Shown: positions 10,934-23,157, counted from the first letter of the stretch. The stretch: DNA of 64,000 bases from Ampelocalamus luodianensis (GCA_036346255.1 CM070619.1:40182342-40246341); one strand, 5' to 3'. Notes: generated from the sequence alone by a model not told the origin. A program made the numbers and translations.

Positions 10934-12840
10934 TGTAACATCCCAAATTTTTGGATTAAAAAAACCCTTTTGAGTAGTTTAGCCTCTTGGAAAATTTCAC
11001 CAAATTTTATTTGAATTTAATAAAGATTAAATGATACTTTTTAAAGTCAAACAATTTAATGTAATTAATCTAAACATTAATTAGTTCCAAATTATTTTAT
11101 TTGAGTTCTTTGTGCTTGGAAGTATTTTCCAGATTTTTTTGGAATTTGTTGGAGTTTATTTGTTTTTTAATTTGCCAAATGGATTTTCTGTAATTTGTAA
11201 AATAGAAAAACTATTAAAAATCCAAAAAATGTCAAATAGGCCGGATTCCTTTTCCTCGGCCCATTCGTTCACTTTCAACCCAATTTCTGTCCATGACCCA
11301 TCCTTCTCTCTCTCTCTCCGCCCGCGCCCGCACTGGTCCCACCCATTAGTCACACACATGGCGTGTGTGACGCAAATCCTCCCTACCCTTTGTCACAGAC
11401 ATGTGGGCCCACGTTGAACACTATTCATTATCTCTATCTCATGCACGAGCTAGACTCTACCGCTGTCTCACACCTGGACACTCCTACCGCCCTGCGGCTC
11501 TAGGCTATAAAAGCACTCGATGTCCGCGTCAAACCCATCACCTTAGTCCCTGCTGCCAATCCCCTAAAGTCTCAAGCCCTAGACCACCATGGCAAATTTG
11601 GAGATCCAACCCTAGCACCGTTGCCTTAGAATTTCTTCGATTCCGTCGCCGCCGGTGAGCTCCTGTTGTCATCTTATACACCGCTGGAACCGCCTTGGCG
11701 TGTTCTATCCCGTCCGTGCACCATCTTCGCTGGAGGAAGCCCATAACGCTATCACGCTGTCGAGCCTGTGCCGCTGCTCTATTTCGTCATCATCGTCGTG
11801 TTCCCGTCACCGCCAGTGACCATTGGGTCCCGTGCACCACCCATTCGCATCACCTTCCCCAAAGGAACCCAGTGCGTGTATTCTAGACCTCGCTAGAGCC
11901 CTTCGCCACCATTTAACCGCCGACCCGAGCCTCCACTATTGACCCCTTTGCTGACTTCCATCATCACATCTAAGCCAAGGAATGGCTTTGCCGGAGCATA
12001 AGCATGCCAGTGACGACCTCCTTTCGCCGCTGGTCACCGTTGATCGCCGTCGCTGCCATCAAGCCGTGGCAGCCATCGATTTTAGTTGACGTGACTGCTT
12101 ACGTGTTCGCCACCGGGCCACCACATGTGCCACGTTAGTGCCAGCATGTACCATGTTAGCCTCGCTCCACGTGATAGCCATGTCAACAACTTCATCCTAC
12201 GTGTCGCTCCGTCACACCTATGTGTCTGACACGTGTGCGCCACATGTGCAAACCACCGCCACCTCAGCGCCACCGCACCTAAACCCTAAACCTATCCCTA
12301 GGTGAACCTAGTCTGTCATGGACCAAGCCACTAACGTGTGGACCCCACATGTTAGAGCCCTAGCCCATAGACCCGTGAGCTCGTAGACCTGTGGACCAAA
12401 TCATGAACCTAGTCTATAGACCGTGCGTCCCACCTATCAGTCACTATTTGATATTTTTAGGATTTTCTTTTAATTTCAAAATTTATTGCTGAGGCAATAA
12501 TTCAAGATTTTGTTTAGAAAGAAAATTCAAAAAATCTGAAATAGTATTTTCTCTCTCTTTTTCTTCGATTTAAATCTTCACGAGGAGGTTGATCGCTAGG
12601 TCTTTATCCCAGTCGGTTGCCTGTGGCAAGTTGATGGGTTACCGCTGGAGTTGCTTCCATTCTGTTGCTATTTTGTTACTTAGTGCTCAGCCCTGCATGG
12701 CTTAATAAGTGTAAACCCGACCATAAGGTCACAACCGTTATTTATTTATCAAATTAGTCGTTTATTCTTATATTCACCTTATGTGGAATGATATTCATCT
12801 ATGTTGACACTATGTGCACTAGCGTGATCCTGAACTAGTA
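10934..12840 (+). mobile_element. Truncated gypsy LTR, plus strand, related to the solo LTR at 26079
   Basis: It starts TGTAACATCCCAAATTTT at 10934. Its 3' half matches the minus-strand solo LTR at 26079-29245: the CCCAGTCGGTTGCCTGTGG segment, the GCC(C)TGC(A/G)TGGCTTAATAAGT segment and the GTGCACTAGC(G/A)TGATCCTG segment. Similarity fades at about 12840, before the family's GGTCCCGACA end. No second duplication is found for the preceding CACAA, so the right end is truncated or rearranged. A TATA box lies at 11505-11512. No coding content. Confidence 0.75.
11505..11512 (+). promoter_or_regulatory. Putative LTR TATA box
   Basis: CTATAAAA about 570 bases into the LTR, followed by CACTCGATG. 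The related solo LTR has CTATAAATAGCACCCGAG at the equivalent place (28567-28574, minus strand), which supports the call. Confidence 0.65.
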
Positions 12841-13343
12841 CATTATCGTAGCCAAGAAGGCTAGATAGTATAAAAGGGGGACCCCTGAAGAATCTAGACC
12901 CACCATTATGAGTTAATGAATTATTTTGGTTATTAATGATAAATCTAATTGTGAGACTAACACTTCTATTGTTATACCTATTATTTAGTCTCAATTGGAT
13001 ATAAAGGTGAAAAATCAAAGAGGTATGCATTTGACATTATATTCGTATATCTTGTTGCTTCCTCGGATCCAAAATATAGGTTGAACTCCACCAAAAGGTC
13101 AACTTGAATATGTGCATATGTTCTTTTTACACATTCGTGTATGCACAACATTAGGGGGAGTTTACTCTATGTTTTGTGGTTTCATTAGTATTGATCCATA
13201 TTTCTTCATCCACATATATTTGTGATCTCTACTTTGAAACATATCCCTGAGTATATAAAACTTGTGTAGTTCATATATACTCATTCTTTATATTCAATTA
13301 TTTGTAATTGTGATGGTTGTCATCAATTACCAAAGAGGGAAAG
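12841..13343 (+). mobile_element. 3' untranslated end of a Sirevirus (copia), truncated
   Basis: The stretch ends in GTCATCAATTACCAAAGAGG GAAAGATTGG (13318-13348), the degenerate polypurine tract typical of Sireviruses directly before the 3' LTR. A second purine run, TTAGGGGGAG, lies at about 13151-13160. An imperfect copy of the LTR start (CCACCATTATGAGTTAATG, about 12900-12975) lies upstream of the true one at 13360. No open frame of pol or env-like type remains. Confidence 0.55.
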
Positions 13344-13891
13344 ATTGGAGTATCTTGTCCCACCATCATTAGTTAATGGTATGTTGTGGTAATTAATGTA
13401 ATTATACTGTGGAACTAATATTTTCCATGAGTTAGATGAATAGGTTATGTTCCATGGCGATGAAGACTTTTAATAACATCATGAGTTGATCGTCATCAAG
13501 TTAAGAGCTTGGAGTAAAGGATGCAACATGTGTTGATGCGTATCAAGATCTCGAAGAGGAGATGATCATGAGTTGATCATCAAGTGAAGAGAAGATCCAT
13601 CATGTGCTAATGGAGGAAAAAGTGAAGGATGCATTATGTGTTGATGCATATCAAGACTCGGGATGAAGGATGCCATCATGTGTTGATGAGCATCAAGTTA
13701 AGATCCCGAAGTAAAGAAAATCATCATGTGTTGATAATTATCAAAGTCAATACAATGACCCGGACTTGAAGTGAAGATTTGCGTCATCAAGCTTCAAGAA
13801 GGTATGCAAGGCAAATGTATGACTAGTTAGGGCTAAGAACGTGTTCCTAGTCTTTTACCGGTCTTGGTGTTTGGTTGGAGACCGGATTGCT
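13344..13891 (+). mobile_element. Sirevirus LTR, 5' part (split by the 13892 element)
   Basis: This is the start of the Sirevirus LTR after the polypurine tract (TTGGAGTATCTTGTCCCACC). It contains short repeats with the CATCATGTGTTGATG core. It is interrupted at 13891 and resumes at 23163; the interruption is flanked by TTGCT duplications. Removing the insert gives an LTR of about 2.4 kb. Confidence 0.7.
13470..13765 (+). repeat. Imperfect tandem repeat, ATCATGTGTTGATG core
   Basis: Five or six units of roughly 45-60 bp share the core (G)AT(G)CATCATGTGTTGATGNNNATCAAG, with a linker like GAAGTGAAGGATGC. The core is a partial inverted repeat (CATCA...TGATG). It lies in the U3 of the Sirevirus LTR. 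Known Sirevirus LTRs carry palindromic repeats in U3, so a regulatory role is plausible but inferred. Confidence 0.7.
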
Positions 13892-16313
13892 TGTAATATC
13901 CCGTATATCGGTAAGAGAGAAACTTGTTTGGAAGAGAAAAATTAAATTAAATTTAAGGATTCTGTTAGAATTGGGAATTTGGGCCTCCAGCCCAAGCTAA
14001 GGGCTGTCTTTGGCCGGCCATGAAGTGGGCCATTAAGGGGGGGGAGGCGCCCTAAGGCCCATGGCCCAAGCTGCCCCTTTTTCCTCCTAAAACCCTACAC
14101 AACCACCCCTGTTACTGTAGCACGGTACTGTAGCGCCGCCCCAGGTACTGTAGCGCCACCAGGTACTGTAGCACGCCCCCATACACCCCTTCATCCTGCT
14201 GCCATTGGCCAAAAGGAAGAGGGAGAAAGGGATTTCGGCAAGAGAAGAAAGGAGAAAGGAAGAGAAGAGAAGGGATCTTCTTCGGGGTGTTTGATCAGTG
14301 CCTTCCTAGGGTTCTACAAGGGTAACGAATACCGATCCTCGTCGTTTGATTAGTGGTAGATGCGATTTGGTTCATATTTGATTAGATCGAACTGCTGCGT
14401 TCAGAAAATCAATTCTGTCCAGAATGTTGCGGGGTCTGTTTCGTGGTTTTAGAGGCCGAATCTGAGATGATCATCTCCTGGAGTTATGTAGGTCTTGTTC
14501 TTAGCTTTCGTTGGCCGCCAAGATCACCTCATTTCGACTTTCGAGTCAAAAGTTATGATAGATTTATTATCTGCTGTCCAGAATCCTGACGAGAAATAGC
14601 AGTCTCTGTATAGGTTGATTTATGGCCTAGTTAGAGGGTGATTCAGAGGTCTTGCCCATAACAAATTTTGAAGGTGATATCACTAGTTTTCAGGATTGAT
14701 AAAGAACACCTCATTTGGATTTATAGATCAAAAGTTATGCACTTTTCTTTGTGACTGTCCAGATTGTATGTCAGTCTGTCCAGTTTGTATGTCGATTTCT
14801 ATCTTTAATTTTGACCCGTGTGCCACTTTTTGTTAAAGACAATATATGAATGTCGTGCCAACTAAGTTATTGTAGATAATTCGATAACCTTTTCATATTG
14901 ATAAAGAATGTTCAATTTGGAGTTGTACAACAAAAGTTATGGATATTTTATTTTAGCCGATATTTCTGTCAATTAATTCAGTCAACAGATTTGAGCCGTG
15001 GGCCAAATTTTATTAGAGGCAAAATCTGAACTTTTGCCCAACTAGAGTATTGTAGATATGTCAGTTAAGAATCCATGGAAATTGGTCTCACCTCATTCCG
15101 AGTTCCAGACCAATAGATATGTCAATTACCGTGCTGCTGTCCAGAATTAAGTTATGTCAGAAATTGTTGATTTCATTTTAAGTTTTGTATTAATGACTAG
15201 AGTCATCGTGAAGCGTGTTTAACGTCGATTAGTAGTGTTGGGTATATTATGTCCTTATTGAAATTATTTTACTTGTTTAGGAGGTGAAGCCTCGGGTTTA
15301 GGAGTATCACCTTTGCCGACTAACGCGTCGCATCGCGAAGGCAAGTACATTGCCACCCTTAATGATTGTGATTGATGAATGTTTATATGGTCATCTTTGT
15401 GATTTGGTATGATACGAGAGAAGATGGATTGTCTATGTTCTTTCATATGTGTTGAATCCATGTTTTGTTATCATGTCTTTCAATATTCAGTATTTCATTC
15501 TATGCATTCATTATGCATGTTTCCTCCACGAAAGTGGATTGCAAGTCCCACCATTCCAGTGTGGGCGGTGTTGGACATTGTCATGTCCGTCCACGGAGTG
15601 GATTTGAAAGACCCATTAATTCCGAATGGGCATGTAAGACCCATTAACTCCAAGATGGGCAATGTTGGACACCGTATGAAACGTTCTTCATACGGAAGTG
15701 GATCCCGCATTTTTGTTAAGATGCGGGCTTGAGTGAACACCGACGGGTGTTTCACCGCTATACCGGATATGCATGTGTGCAGTCCATTCCTTTGATTTTG
15801 AGCATTCATATCATGTCTTCATATGTAGTCGATTGTGATGTGATCGAACTCGATGATGAGATTGTCTTATTCATATTGAATGATTATCATATTGATATAT
15901 GTACTTGCTGAGTCATGGACTCACTCTTGCGTTGTTTGTTTATTTTAGGTAACCCCTGATGTTGGCTCACTTGGGAGGGAGTAGACACGCACTACTCGTT
16001 CACATCACCCTATTCATGTTCAAGATTAAATTTAGTTCTATCTTACATTCGTTAATGATGAACTGTAATAATTAAATTATAATTGGTGAAGGAAGGATAC
16101 CTTCTCCACATTGAGGTTGATTTATTATCGCATATGAACTTTCATTATCAATGAACTGAAATAAATAGTTTAGATGGTGAAGGAAGGATACCTTCATCAT
16201 GTCCCGTTGTTTTGATACTATCATTAGTTGATTTTATTCAAATTCTCCCGCAATATGGATGTATGTTAGATGTTTTAGGTGACATCTTGGCTTCCAATAG
16301 CCGTGGTGTTACA
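13892..16313 (+). mobile_element. 5' LTR of the non-autonomous element
   Basis: 2422 bp, TGTAATATCCC...GTGTTACA. The first 300 bases hold four TACTGTAGC(G/A)C repeats (about 14112-14175) and a purine-rich leader. Then comes a long series of diverged units with CTGTCCAGAAT and CAAAAGTTATG cores (14400-15160). No strong TATA box was found. Confidence 0.92.
14400..15160 (+). repeat. Four diverged tandem units of about 180 bp in the LTR
   Basis: Successive units share an ordered set of short blocks: CTG(C/T)TGTCCAGAAT; a leader with TAGAGG or CTAGTTAGAG; (A)TTGTAGATAATTC or similar; GATAAAGAA(T/C)...; a CTCATTT(G/C)GA or TTCAATTTGGAGTT block; then CAAAAGTTATG. The 3' LTR repeats the series at 21250-22010. 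A related series is in the solo LTR at 32788-35054 (about 33260-33960). Non-coding. Confidence 0.65.
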
Positions 16314-16316
16314 GCT

Positions 16317-16340
16317 TGGTATCGAGCGGGCTTTAGGTCC
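16317..16340 (+). promoter_or_regulatory. Primer-binding site (tRNA-Met type)
   Basis: TGGTATCGAGC begins 3 bases after the LTR end. It matches the TGGTATCAGAGC primer site for initiator tRNA-Met except for one missing A. The Tekay element at 41310 has the unmodified site. Confidence 0.8.
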
Positions 16341-19300
16341 GTGGTAATTAAGTTATTAAATTGACACACTGTGTACATGATGGGTGGGGTTTGGGTAATC
16401 CATCGATTCGTATTTCTAGTGGTGTGTTTCATCATATTGAACTGTTCTTGAATTTCTTACGTACTATCGTTCTTGTTGTTAATATGAACTAATACTATGA
16501 TTGTCATGAGATGGTCCCAGTATATTCATAATTGAGTATTTTGGTGAAGCGTGTTGTTAACGGATGATAAGAAGTGGAGATCGTGGTTGTTACTCCGATT
16601 CACCAGTTACGCCATCGTTCGCGATCGTGGTTAGAGGAGTAGTGACCCAGAGCACCGTAGTTTCAAGTGTTAAGCGTGAGTTGCTTTAGAAAGTTGTTCT
16701 CTTCCTTGAATTCGATTTTGGCGCTTCTTGTCTGTGGTGGTTGATGAATTTCTCCAGGTTTGTGGTTCATGATAGTTTATGGTTTTCAATAGATCCTCTT
16801 GGTTCTCTCAAACAATTATTGCTTTTCGATTGTTGAGTTGCTTTTACTACTTGTGATCGTTGTCAATTGGCAAGATTGATGTTTTCATGGTTGCTCCTTC
16901 TTTCTCATTGAAAAAATGACTCATTTACTCGTTTGATAGCTTGGTTAGTGAGAGTTTCCCATGTAAGTTCGTTTGCATGGAAAAGCTTTTGCTTTATGTG
17001 TTTCTTTTGGATTACTTGAACGTTGAAATTTGAAGTCTCTCTTTTCTCAAGTAAGACGTTAGAATCCTTTTGTGATGACTTGCCATGCTTAAAATGAGAA
17101 GTTATAACTAAACGAATAAATTGCTATGATGTGGGTTACCAAGTTGGGTTTTTAGCATGGTGCAAATCAATTATTCTTAACTACCATCCATGAAATTGAA
17201 ATTTATTAATTTGAAATGTCCTTGTATTTGATACAGTGTATGTTAAATAAAGATTGTCCATATCCATTCGTAACCTATAGATCTTACATAAAAGCTAGAT
17301 TTATCTATTTCTGGTATGCAAAAATTGTTGAAACTTGTATAAAGTACCGGATGGGTCTTTGGTGTATCGATTCATGAAACCTTGTTTATAGGAAATTATG
17401 TTAGTGAATCTTTAATCATGTTTTGAAATGATTTACGAATAAAGGTGAAATGTGAATCTATGTTTATATTTGGTTATGTGATTGCAAATGGAATTAGTAC
17501 CGTATGTATACACATGGTTAGTACAATCATCAATTGTTAATGAGTATTGAAGAAGGTGTTGAGCAACACCAACAGTTGAGTAGATGAATTTCGTAAGTAG
17601 TCTTTGATAGCGTGCGTTGTGATATTGTTATTGCTTAGCATAATCTGGTTATAATAAATTTGTTTCAACCTTGTGGTTTGTATTCCATTTGGGAAGTTTT
17701 AGGATGGAGTAATAAAGTTTGATGATTCTTGGTACTAGTGTATGTTGTCGATGTTATTAAATCGTCAAAATGTGAGAATGAGGTTAATTCTGTGGTAATT
17801 TGATCACCCATGGTGATATTCTCTAAATGATCAAATTTCAAGATTTGTATTCATGATCTTTTGGGGGTTCAGGCTTTATGTGGTAAATGAAGTTTATCGA
17901 GTAACGATATGTTACAAAGTTGCAGTGGTTCTTCAGTGATGCAAGTGCTTGATTTTGAATACTTATTTGTTCTTATCTGTTAAGGTTCGATATTCTTTTC
18001 TTGTGAGGCTTATCGTTCAACTATGGACTCCACTTATGTTCTGTGAGTTCATTGCTTAATTGGTTTCTTCTCTTGGTCCCATGTTCAAAGCAGTGGTGGA
18101 TGAGTTTTCTAGTTGGTGAAAATCGTTTCCATTTGTCTCTTCTTTTGAGAAAGAATCAATTCATTCTTTTCACGTGGGTCTTTTGAAGTGTTTTCTAATT
18201 GTTGTTGTGAAATTGATGTTAATACCCATAGTAATTTGATCGCCTTTGGTGATATCGTTCGATGAGAATAATTCAAGTTTAGCTTTCGTGATATTTTCTT
18301 TGAGCCCATGAATCATCCGTAGCTGAAATTATTTTAAATAAATTAAGGTATTGGATTGTCTGTTGCTTCTTAAGAGATTTGTGTGATTTAATTTTAAAGG
18401 CTCTTTGTCCGAGTTGGCAACGTGAGGTTGCAATCAAAGAAGTTATGTTGGTTCCTTTAAGAGGAGAATAATCTACTTGCTTTTCGCGAAATCTGTAATT
18501 GAAAATGTTTGAGTTTGGTGGTGAGATTATTTGGATCTCATGTTTCTTGTGTAGTTGAACTGTTACGAACAAATATGACGTATTGAAGAATTTCATTGGT
18601 TCTTAATTAGTCCTTGTGGTTTGGACTAAAGATCTTATCTTGTGCGTTGTGGCAAAGCGATGTTAGTCAAAAATTAATTTCAGTGTTAAAGGAAAGAGTG
18701 CAGAGGAATATTTGAGAATTTGAGTCAAGTTTTGTAACTTGTGGTTATTTGAATTGTTCATAAACTTTTGCTCTTTACACTCAAGAGTTGTCGAGTTTCA
18801 ATCGCAATGTCATTTCTCTTATTGGTGGTTATTTGCTATTCCCTTTCGAGGATCGTGCACTCATTGTGAACTCAATTTTTGTTTTCCCGGATCTTCTTTA
18901 CAGTTATTTCTTTTGGTCTCGTGCTCACCGTGAGCAGCACATTTTTTTCTGTGTGGTGAAATTTGTTCTTGTTCGCCTCTTTCTTTTGAGAAAGGATCAA
19001 CCGTTTGTGTCTTGTAAAGTTTTACAAATCGTAAGTTGTTAATTGGTTTGGTGGTGGTTAAGTGATTGTAGGGGTGAGATTTTGCTACCAGTTATTGGAG
19101 TAGTAATAGAAGATGAGTTGGTTTTGACTCGAGCCTCTTGGAGGAAGTTGATTCAGATGGGATGTATGGTTTGAAGTAAAAGCGTATATTGTTCGACTAA
19201 GTAGGACCTATGGTATAGTGTAGTTCCGAACTTTGGTTCATGTTGAAATGTTGGGGATTATCAAATGTATGGAAACCTTAATCAATGTTATAGAGTAAAA

Positions 19301-20479
19301 CAATTGGAAAGTATTGCGATGTTGTGTGAGTGATTCTGATGATGTCAATGAGTGAGTATGTCGGATTTGTGGGGATGTTAGAGATTTAATCCGATGATTT
19401 CACTATTTGTTATAAGAGGAATTCGTTGTAGAGGTCTCGGAGGTTAAATTTGGGCTTTTCATTTTCATGCTAGACTTTTGGTCGCCCAAAGATTTGCGTG
19501 TAGAGGATAGAAAAGCTGGAGTATTCGAGTAGCGGAATGATTGTCGATAGAACTCTTTTGATGTAGTTCATGAGCGGGTGTCTTGAGGATTCGACGTGTT
19601 ATTCTTGAAAGTTGGAGGTGATAATATTGCATGGGTTTTTGAGGTGCTTTGGTGCCTTCTATCAAATTAATGTCATCGATTGAAGGAGTTCTCTAGAGTG
19701 TTCAGTGGAATCAATAGAGTCTCTCTACAAAGGTGTGGATGATGTATTTCGGTTTAAGCCTAATTTGAGGATGTTAAACTAAGAGGTTTGAGCCGTGTGG
19801 TATGCGATGAATTCAATTCCAAGGTGAGAGAGATTTTATTCCAAAAGTGAAACTAAGAAAAAATGTCTTTTGAGTAGTGAAGCGTTTTCTTTATTCTCAC
19901 ATGAGCTTTGTGTTGTTGGTGATGTCCTTGGCAATTTGAGTTGGCACTGTACTAGTATGTATGTTTCTTTCCAATTGAGCAAAAAAATATATAAATAAAT
20001 AAATAATAAAGGAAGTTTTTATTCGGGCATTTAAAATGATTCCTCCTTTGGTTTTCGTGGTGTTCATTCGTAAACCGCCTATTTAGAAAGTGGAATTGTT
20101 TTGTGATGAATCATCAAATTTGGGATTTACACTTTTGGTGAAGAGTTAGTATTGCGTGGTTGCGATGAGGACTCTATTTCCAGTTGGCTTCTTTTGAGAA
20201 TTGGTGGTTTAGGAACCACTCTGTTGTACACTCTTGTTTAACGGAGTTGTCCTTTCTTAGATGAAGAGTTCGATTTTGAGCCCGTTGTGTTTTCGTACCA
20301 AAGGAGTTTGTCTCAGTTCATTCGCTCGTTTCCAACAATGGCGAGAAATTAGGAAGTTGGCGATCGCTTTGACCGTCTAAGGTCCATATGCGAAGAACGC
20401 AACATCCGCCGTGTTCAGTCTTGAGTGAGTAGTGGGCCATTCAAAGTTTGAGTTTTCATTAAAAACGTTGACCATCGAG

Positions 20480-20740
20480 TAAGGTCTTACATTCGATCCT
20501 CTTCTGATGAGTATACTTGGAAAGTTCGGGTTGAGTGTTAGGACAGATGTCGTTTTACATCTTTGTGTTGTGGTCTCCTCAATTCGGGAGAGGCCATTTG
20601 GGAGTTGGAGTTTCAGATGCGTGAGCGTTATCCGGTTTGATCACTTGTGCGTGGTTACCGTTAATAGTTCTCGGTTGTGGTTGTCCTTTCGCAGATCTTG
20701 TGTGAGGATTCGGGGTCGAATCCTGTTTAAGGGGGGTAGA
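20480..20740 (+). pseudogene. Remnant of a chromovirus pol tail
   Basis: Around 20580-20635 the sequence reads, with a small frame defect, like the end of a chromodomain: an IRE segment, then WELEFQMRERYPV and a stop. Chromoviral integrases commonly end in EATWE.E.(E/Q)MR(E/K).YP. The polypurine tract follows about 90 bases later, the usual distance. It suggests the element derives from a Tekay/Del chromovirus whose coding region was replaced or eroded. Confidence 0.5.
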
Positions 20741-20741
20741 A
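20729..20741 (+). promoter_or_regulatory. Polypurine tract
   Basis: AAGGGGGGTAGAA directly before the 3' LTR start TGTAATATCCC. It is nearly identical to the tract of the Tekay element at 47343. Confidence 0.88.
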
Positions 20742-23157
20742 TGTAATATCCCGTATATCGGTAAGAGAGAAACTTGTTTGGAAGAGAAAAATTAAATTAA
20801 ATTTAAGGATTCTGTTAGAATTGGGAATTTGGGCCTCCAGCCCAAGCTAAGGGCTGTCTTTGGCCGGCCATGAAGTGGGCCATTAAGGGGGCGCGCCTAA
20901 GGCCCATGGCCCAAGCTGCCCCTTTTCCTCCTAAAACCCTAGACAACCACCCTCATTGCTGTAGCACGGTACTGTAGCGCCGCCCCAGGTACTGTAGCGC
21001 CACCAGGTACTGTAGCACGCCCCCATACACCCCTTCATCCTGCTGCCATTGGCCAAAAGGAAGAGGGAGAAAGGGATTTCGGCAAGAGAAGAAAGGAGAA
21101 AGGAAGAGAAGAGAAGGGATCTTCTTCGGGGTGTTTGATCAGTGCCTTCCTAGGGTTCTACAAGGGTAACGAATACCGATCCTCGTCGTTTGATTAGTGG
21201 TAGATGCGATTTGGTTCATATTTGATTAGATCGAACTGCTGCGTTCAGAAAATCAATTCTGTCCAGAATGTTGCGGGGTCTGTTTCGTGGTTTTAGAGGC
21301 CGAATCTGAGATGATCATCTCCTGGAGTTATGTAGGTCTTGTTCTTAGCTTTCGTTGGCCGCCACGATCACCTCATTCCGACTTTCGAGTCAAAAGTTAT
21401 GATAGATTTATTATCTGCTGTCCAGAATCCTGACGAGAAATAGCAGTCTCTGTATAGGTTGATTTATGGCCTAGTTAGAGGGTGATTCAGAGGTCTTGCC
21501 CATAACAAATTTTGAAGGTGATATCACTAGCTTTCAGGATTGATAAAGAACACCTCATTTGGATTTATAGATCAAAAGTTATGCACTTTTCTTTGTGACT
21601 GTCCAGATTGTATGTCAGTCTGTCCAGTTTGTATGTCAGTTTCTATCTTTAATTTTGACCGTGTGCCACTTTTTGTTAAAGACAATATATGAATGTCGTA
21701 CCAACTAAGTTATTGTAGATAATTCGATAACCTTTTCAGATTGATAAAGAATGTTCAATTTGGAGTTGTACAACAAAAGTTATGGATATTTTATTTTAGC
21801 CGATATTTCTGTCAATTAATTCAGTCAACAGATTTGAGCCGTGGGCCAAATTTTATTAGAGGCAAAATCTGAACTTTGCCCAACTAGAGTATTGTAGATA
21901 TGTCAGTTAAGAATCCATGGAAATTGGTCTCACCTCATTCCGAGTTCCAGACCAATAGATATGTCAATTACCGTGCTGCTGTCCAGAATTAAGTTATGTC
22001 AGAAATTGTTGATTTCATTTTAAGTTTTGTATTAATGACTAGAGTCATCGAGGAAGCGATGTTTAACGTCGATTAGTAGTGTTGGGTATATTATGTCCTT
22101 ATTGAAATTATTTTACTTGTTTAGAGGTGAAGCCTCGGGTTTAGGAGTATCACCTTTGCCGACTAACGTGTCGCATCGCGAAGGCAAGTACATTGCCACC
22201 CTTAATGATTGTGATTGATGAATGTTTATATGGTCATGCTGTGATTTGGTATGATACGAGAGAAGATGGATTGTCTATGTTCTTTCATATGTGTTGAATC
22301 CATGTTTTGTTATCATGTCTTTCAATATTCGTATTTCATTCTATGCATTCATTATGCATGTTTCCTCCACGAAAGTGGATTGCAAGTCCCACCATTCCGC
22401 AGGGGCGGTGTTGGACATTGTCATGTCCGTCCACGGAGTGGATTTGAAAGACCCATTAATTCCGAATGGGCATGTAAGACCCATTAACTCCAAGATGGGC
22501 AATGTTGGACACCCGTATGAAACGTTCTTCATACGGAAGTGGATCCCGCATTTTTGTTAAGATGCGGGCTTGAGTGAACACCGACGGTGTTTCACTTGCT
22601 ATACCGCATATGCATGTGTGCGATCCATTCCTTTGATTTTGAGCATTCATATCATGTCTTCATATGTAGTCGGTTGTGATGTGATCGAACACGATGATGA
22701 GATTGTCTTATTCATATTGAATGATTATCATATTGATATATGTACTTGCTGAGTCATGGACTCACTCTTGCGTTGTTTGTTTATTTTAGGTAACCCCTTG
22801 ATGTTGGCTCACTTGGGAGGGAGTAGACACGCACTACTCGTTCACATCACCCTATTCATGTTCAAGATTAAATTTAGTTCTATCTTACATTCGTTAATGA
22901 TGAACTGTAATAATTAAATTATAATTGGTGAAGGAAGGATACCTTCTCCACATTGAGGTTGATTTATTATCGCATATGAACTTTCATTATCAATGAACTG
23001 AAATAAATAGTTTAGATGGTGAAGGAAGGATACCTTCATCATGTCCTGGTTGTTTTGATACTATCATTAGTTGATTTTATTCAAATTCTCCCGCAATATG
23101 GATGTATGTTAGATGTTTTAGGTGACATCTTGGCTTCCGAATAGCCAGGGTGTTACA
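20742..23157 (+). mobile_element. 3' LTR of the non-autonomous element
   Basis: 2416 bp. Nearly identical to 13892-16313 apart from about two dozen small substitutions and 1-5-base indels, many at CAG/CTG or CCWGG-like sites. It is followed by the TTGCT duplication at 23158-23162. Confidence 0.92.

Larger units (their letters stand above)
16314..20741 (+). other. Internal region of the non-autonomous element, essentially non-coding
   Basis: 4.43 kb of T-rich sequence with no long open frame on either strand and no recognisable gag, RT or integrase. Diverged internal repeats occur, for example the TGGTAATTTGATCACCCATG block near 17790 and a similar TAGTAATTTGATCGCCTTTG block near 18230. Only the last 260 bases resemble a pol tail. 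Confidence 0.75.
13892..23157 (+). mobile_element. Complete non-autonomous gypsy retroelement (LARD-like), TSD TTGCT
   Basis: Two LTRs (13892-16313, 2422 bp; 20742-23157, 2416 bp) both start TGTAATATCCCGTATATCGG and end GTGTTACA. The perfect duplication TTGCT flanks them (13887-13891 and 23158-23162). A tRNA-Met-type primer site follows the first LTR and the polypurine tract AAGGGGGGTAGAA precedes the second. The 4.43-kb interior has no gag, protease, RT or integrase frame; only a short chromodomain-tail remnant is seen near its 3' end. The LTRs differ at about two dozen small sites, so the insertion is young. It must have moved using enzymes supplied in trans, by inference from a Tekay-like chromovirus. 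Confidence 0.92.

Noticed and set aside
13470..13765. Possible CRISPR-like array (repeated CATCATGTGTTGATG)
   Set aside because: Units are diverged with unequal spacers and lie in a plant Sirevirus LTR. There are no cas genes, and the context is eukaryotic.
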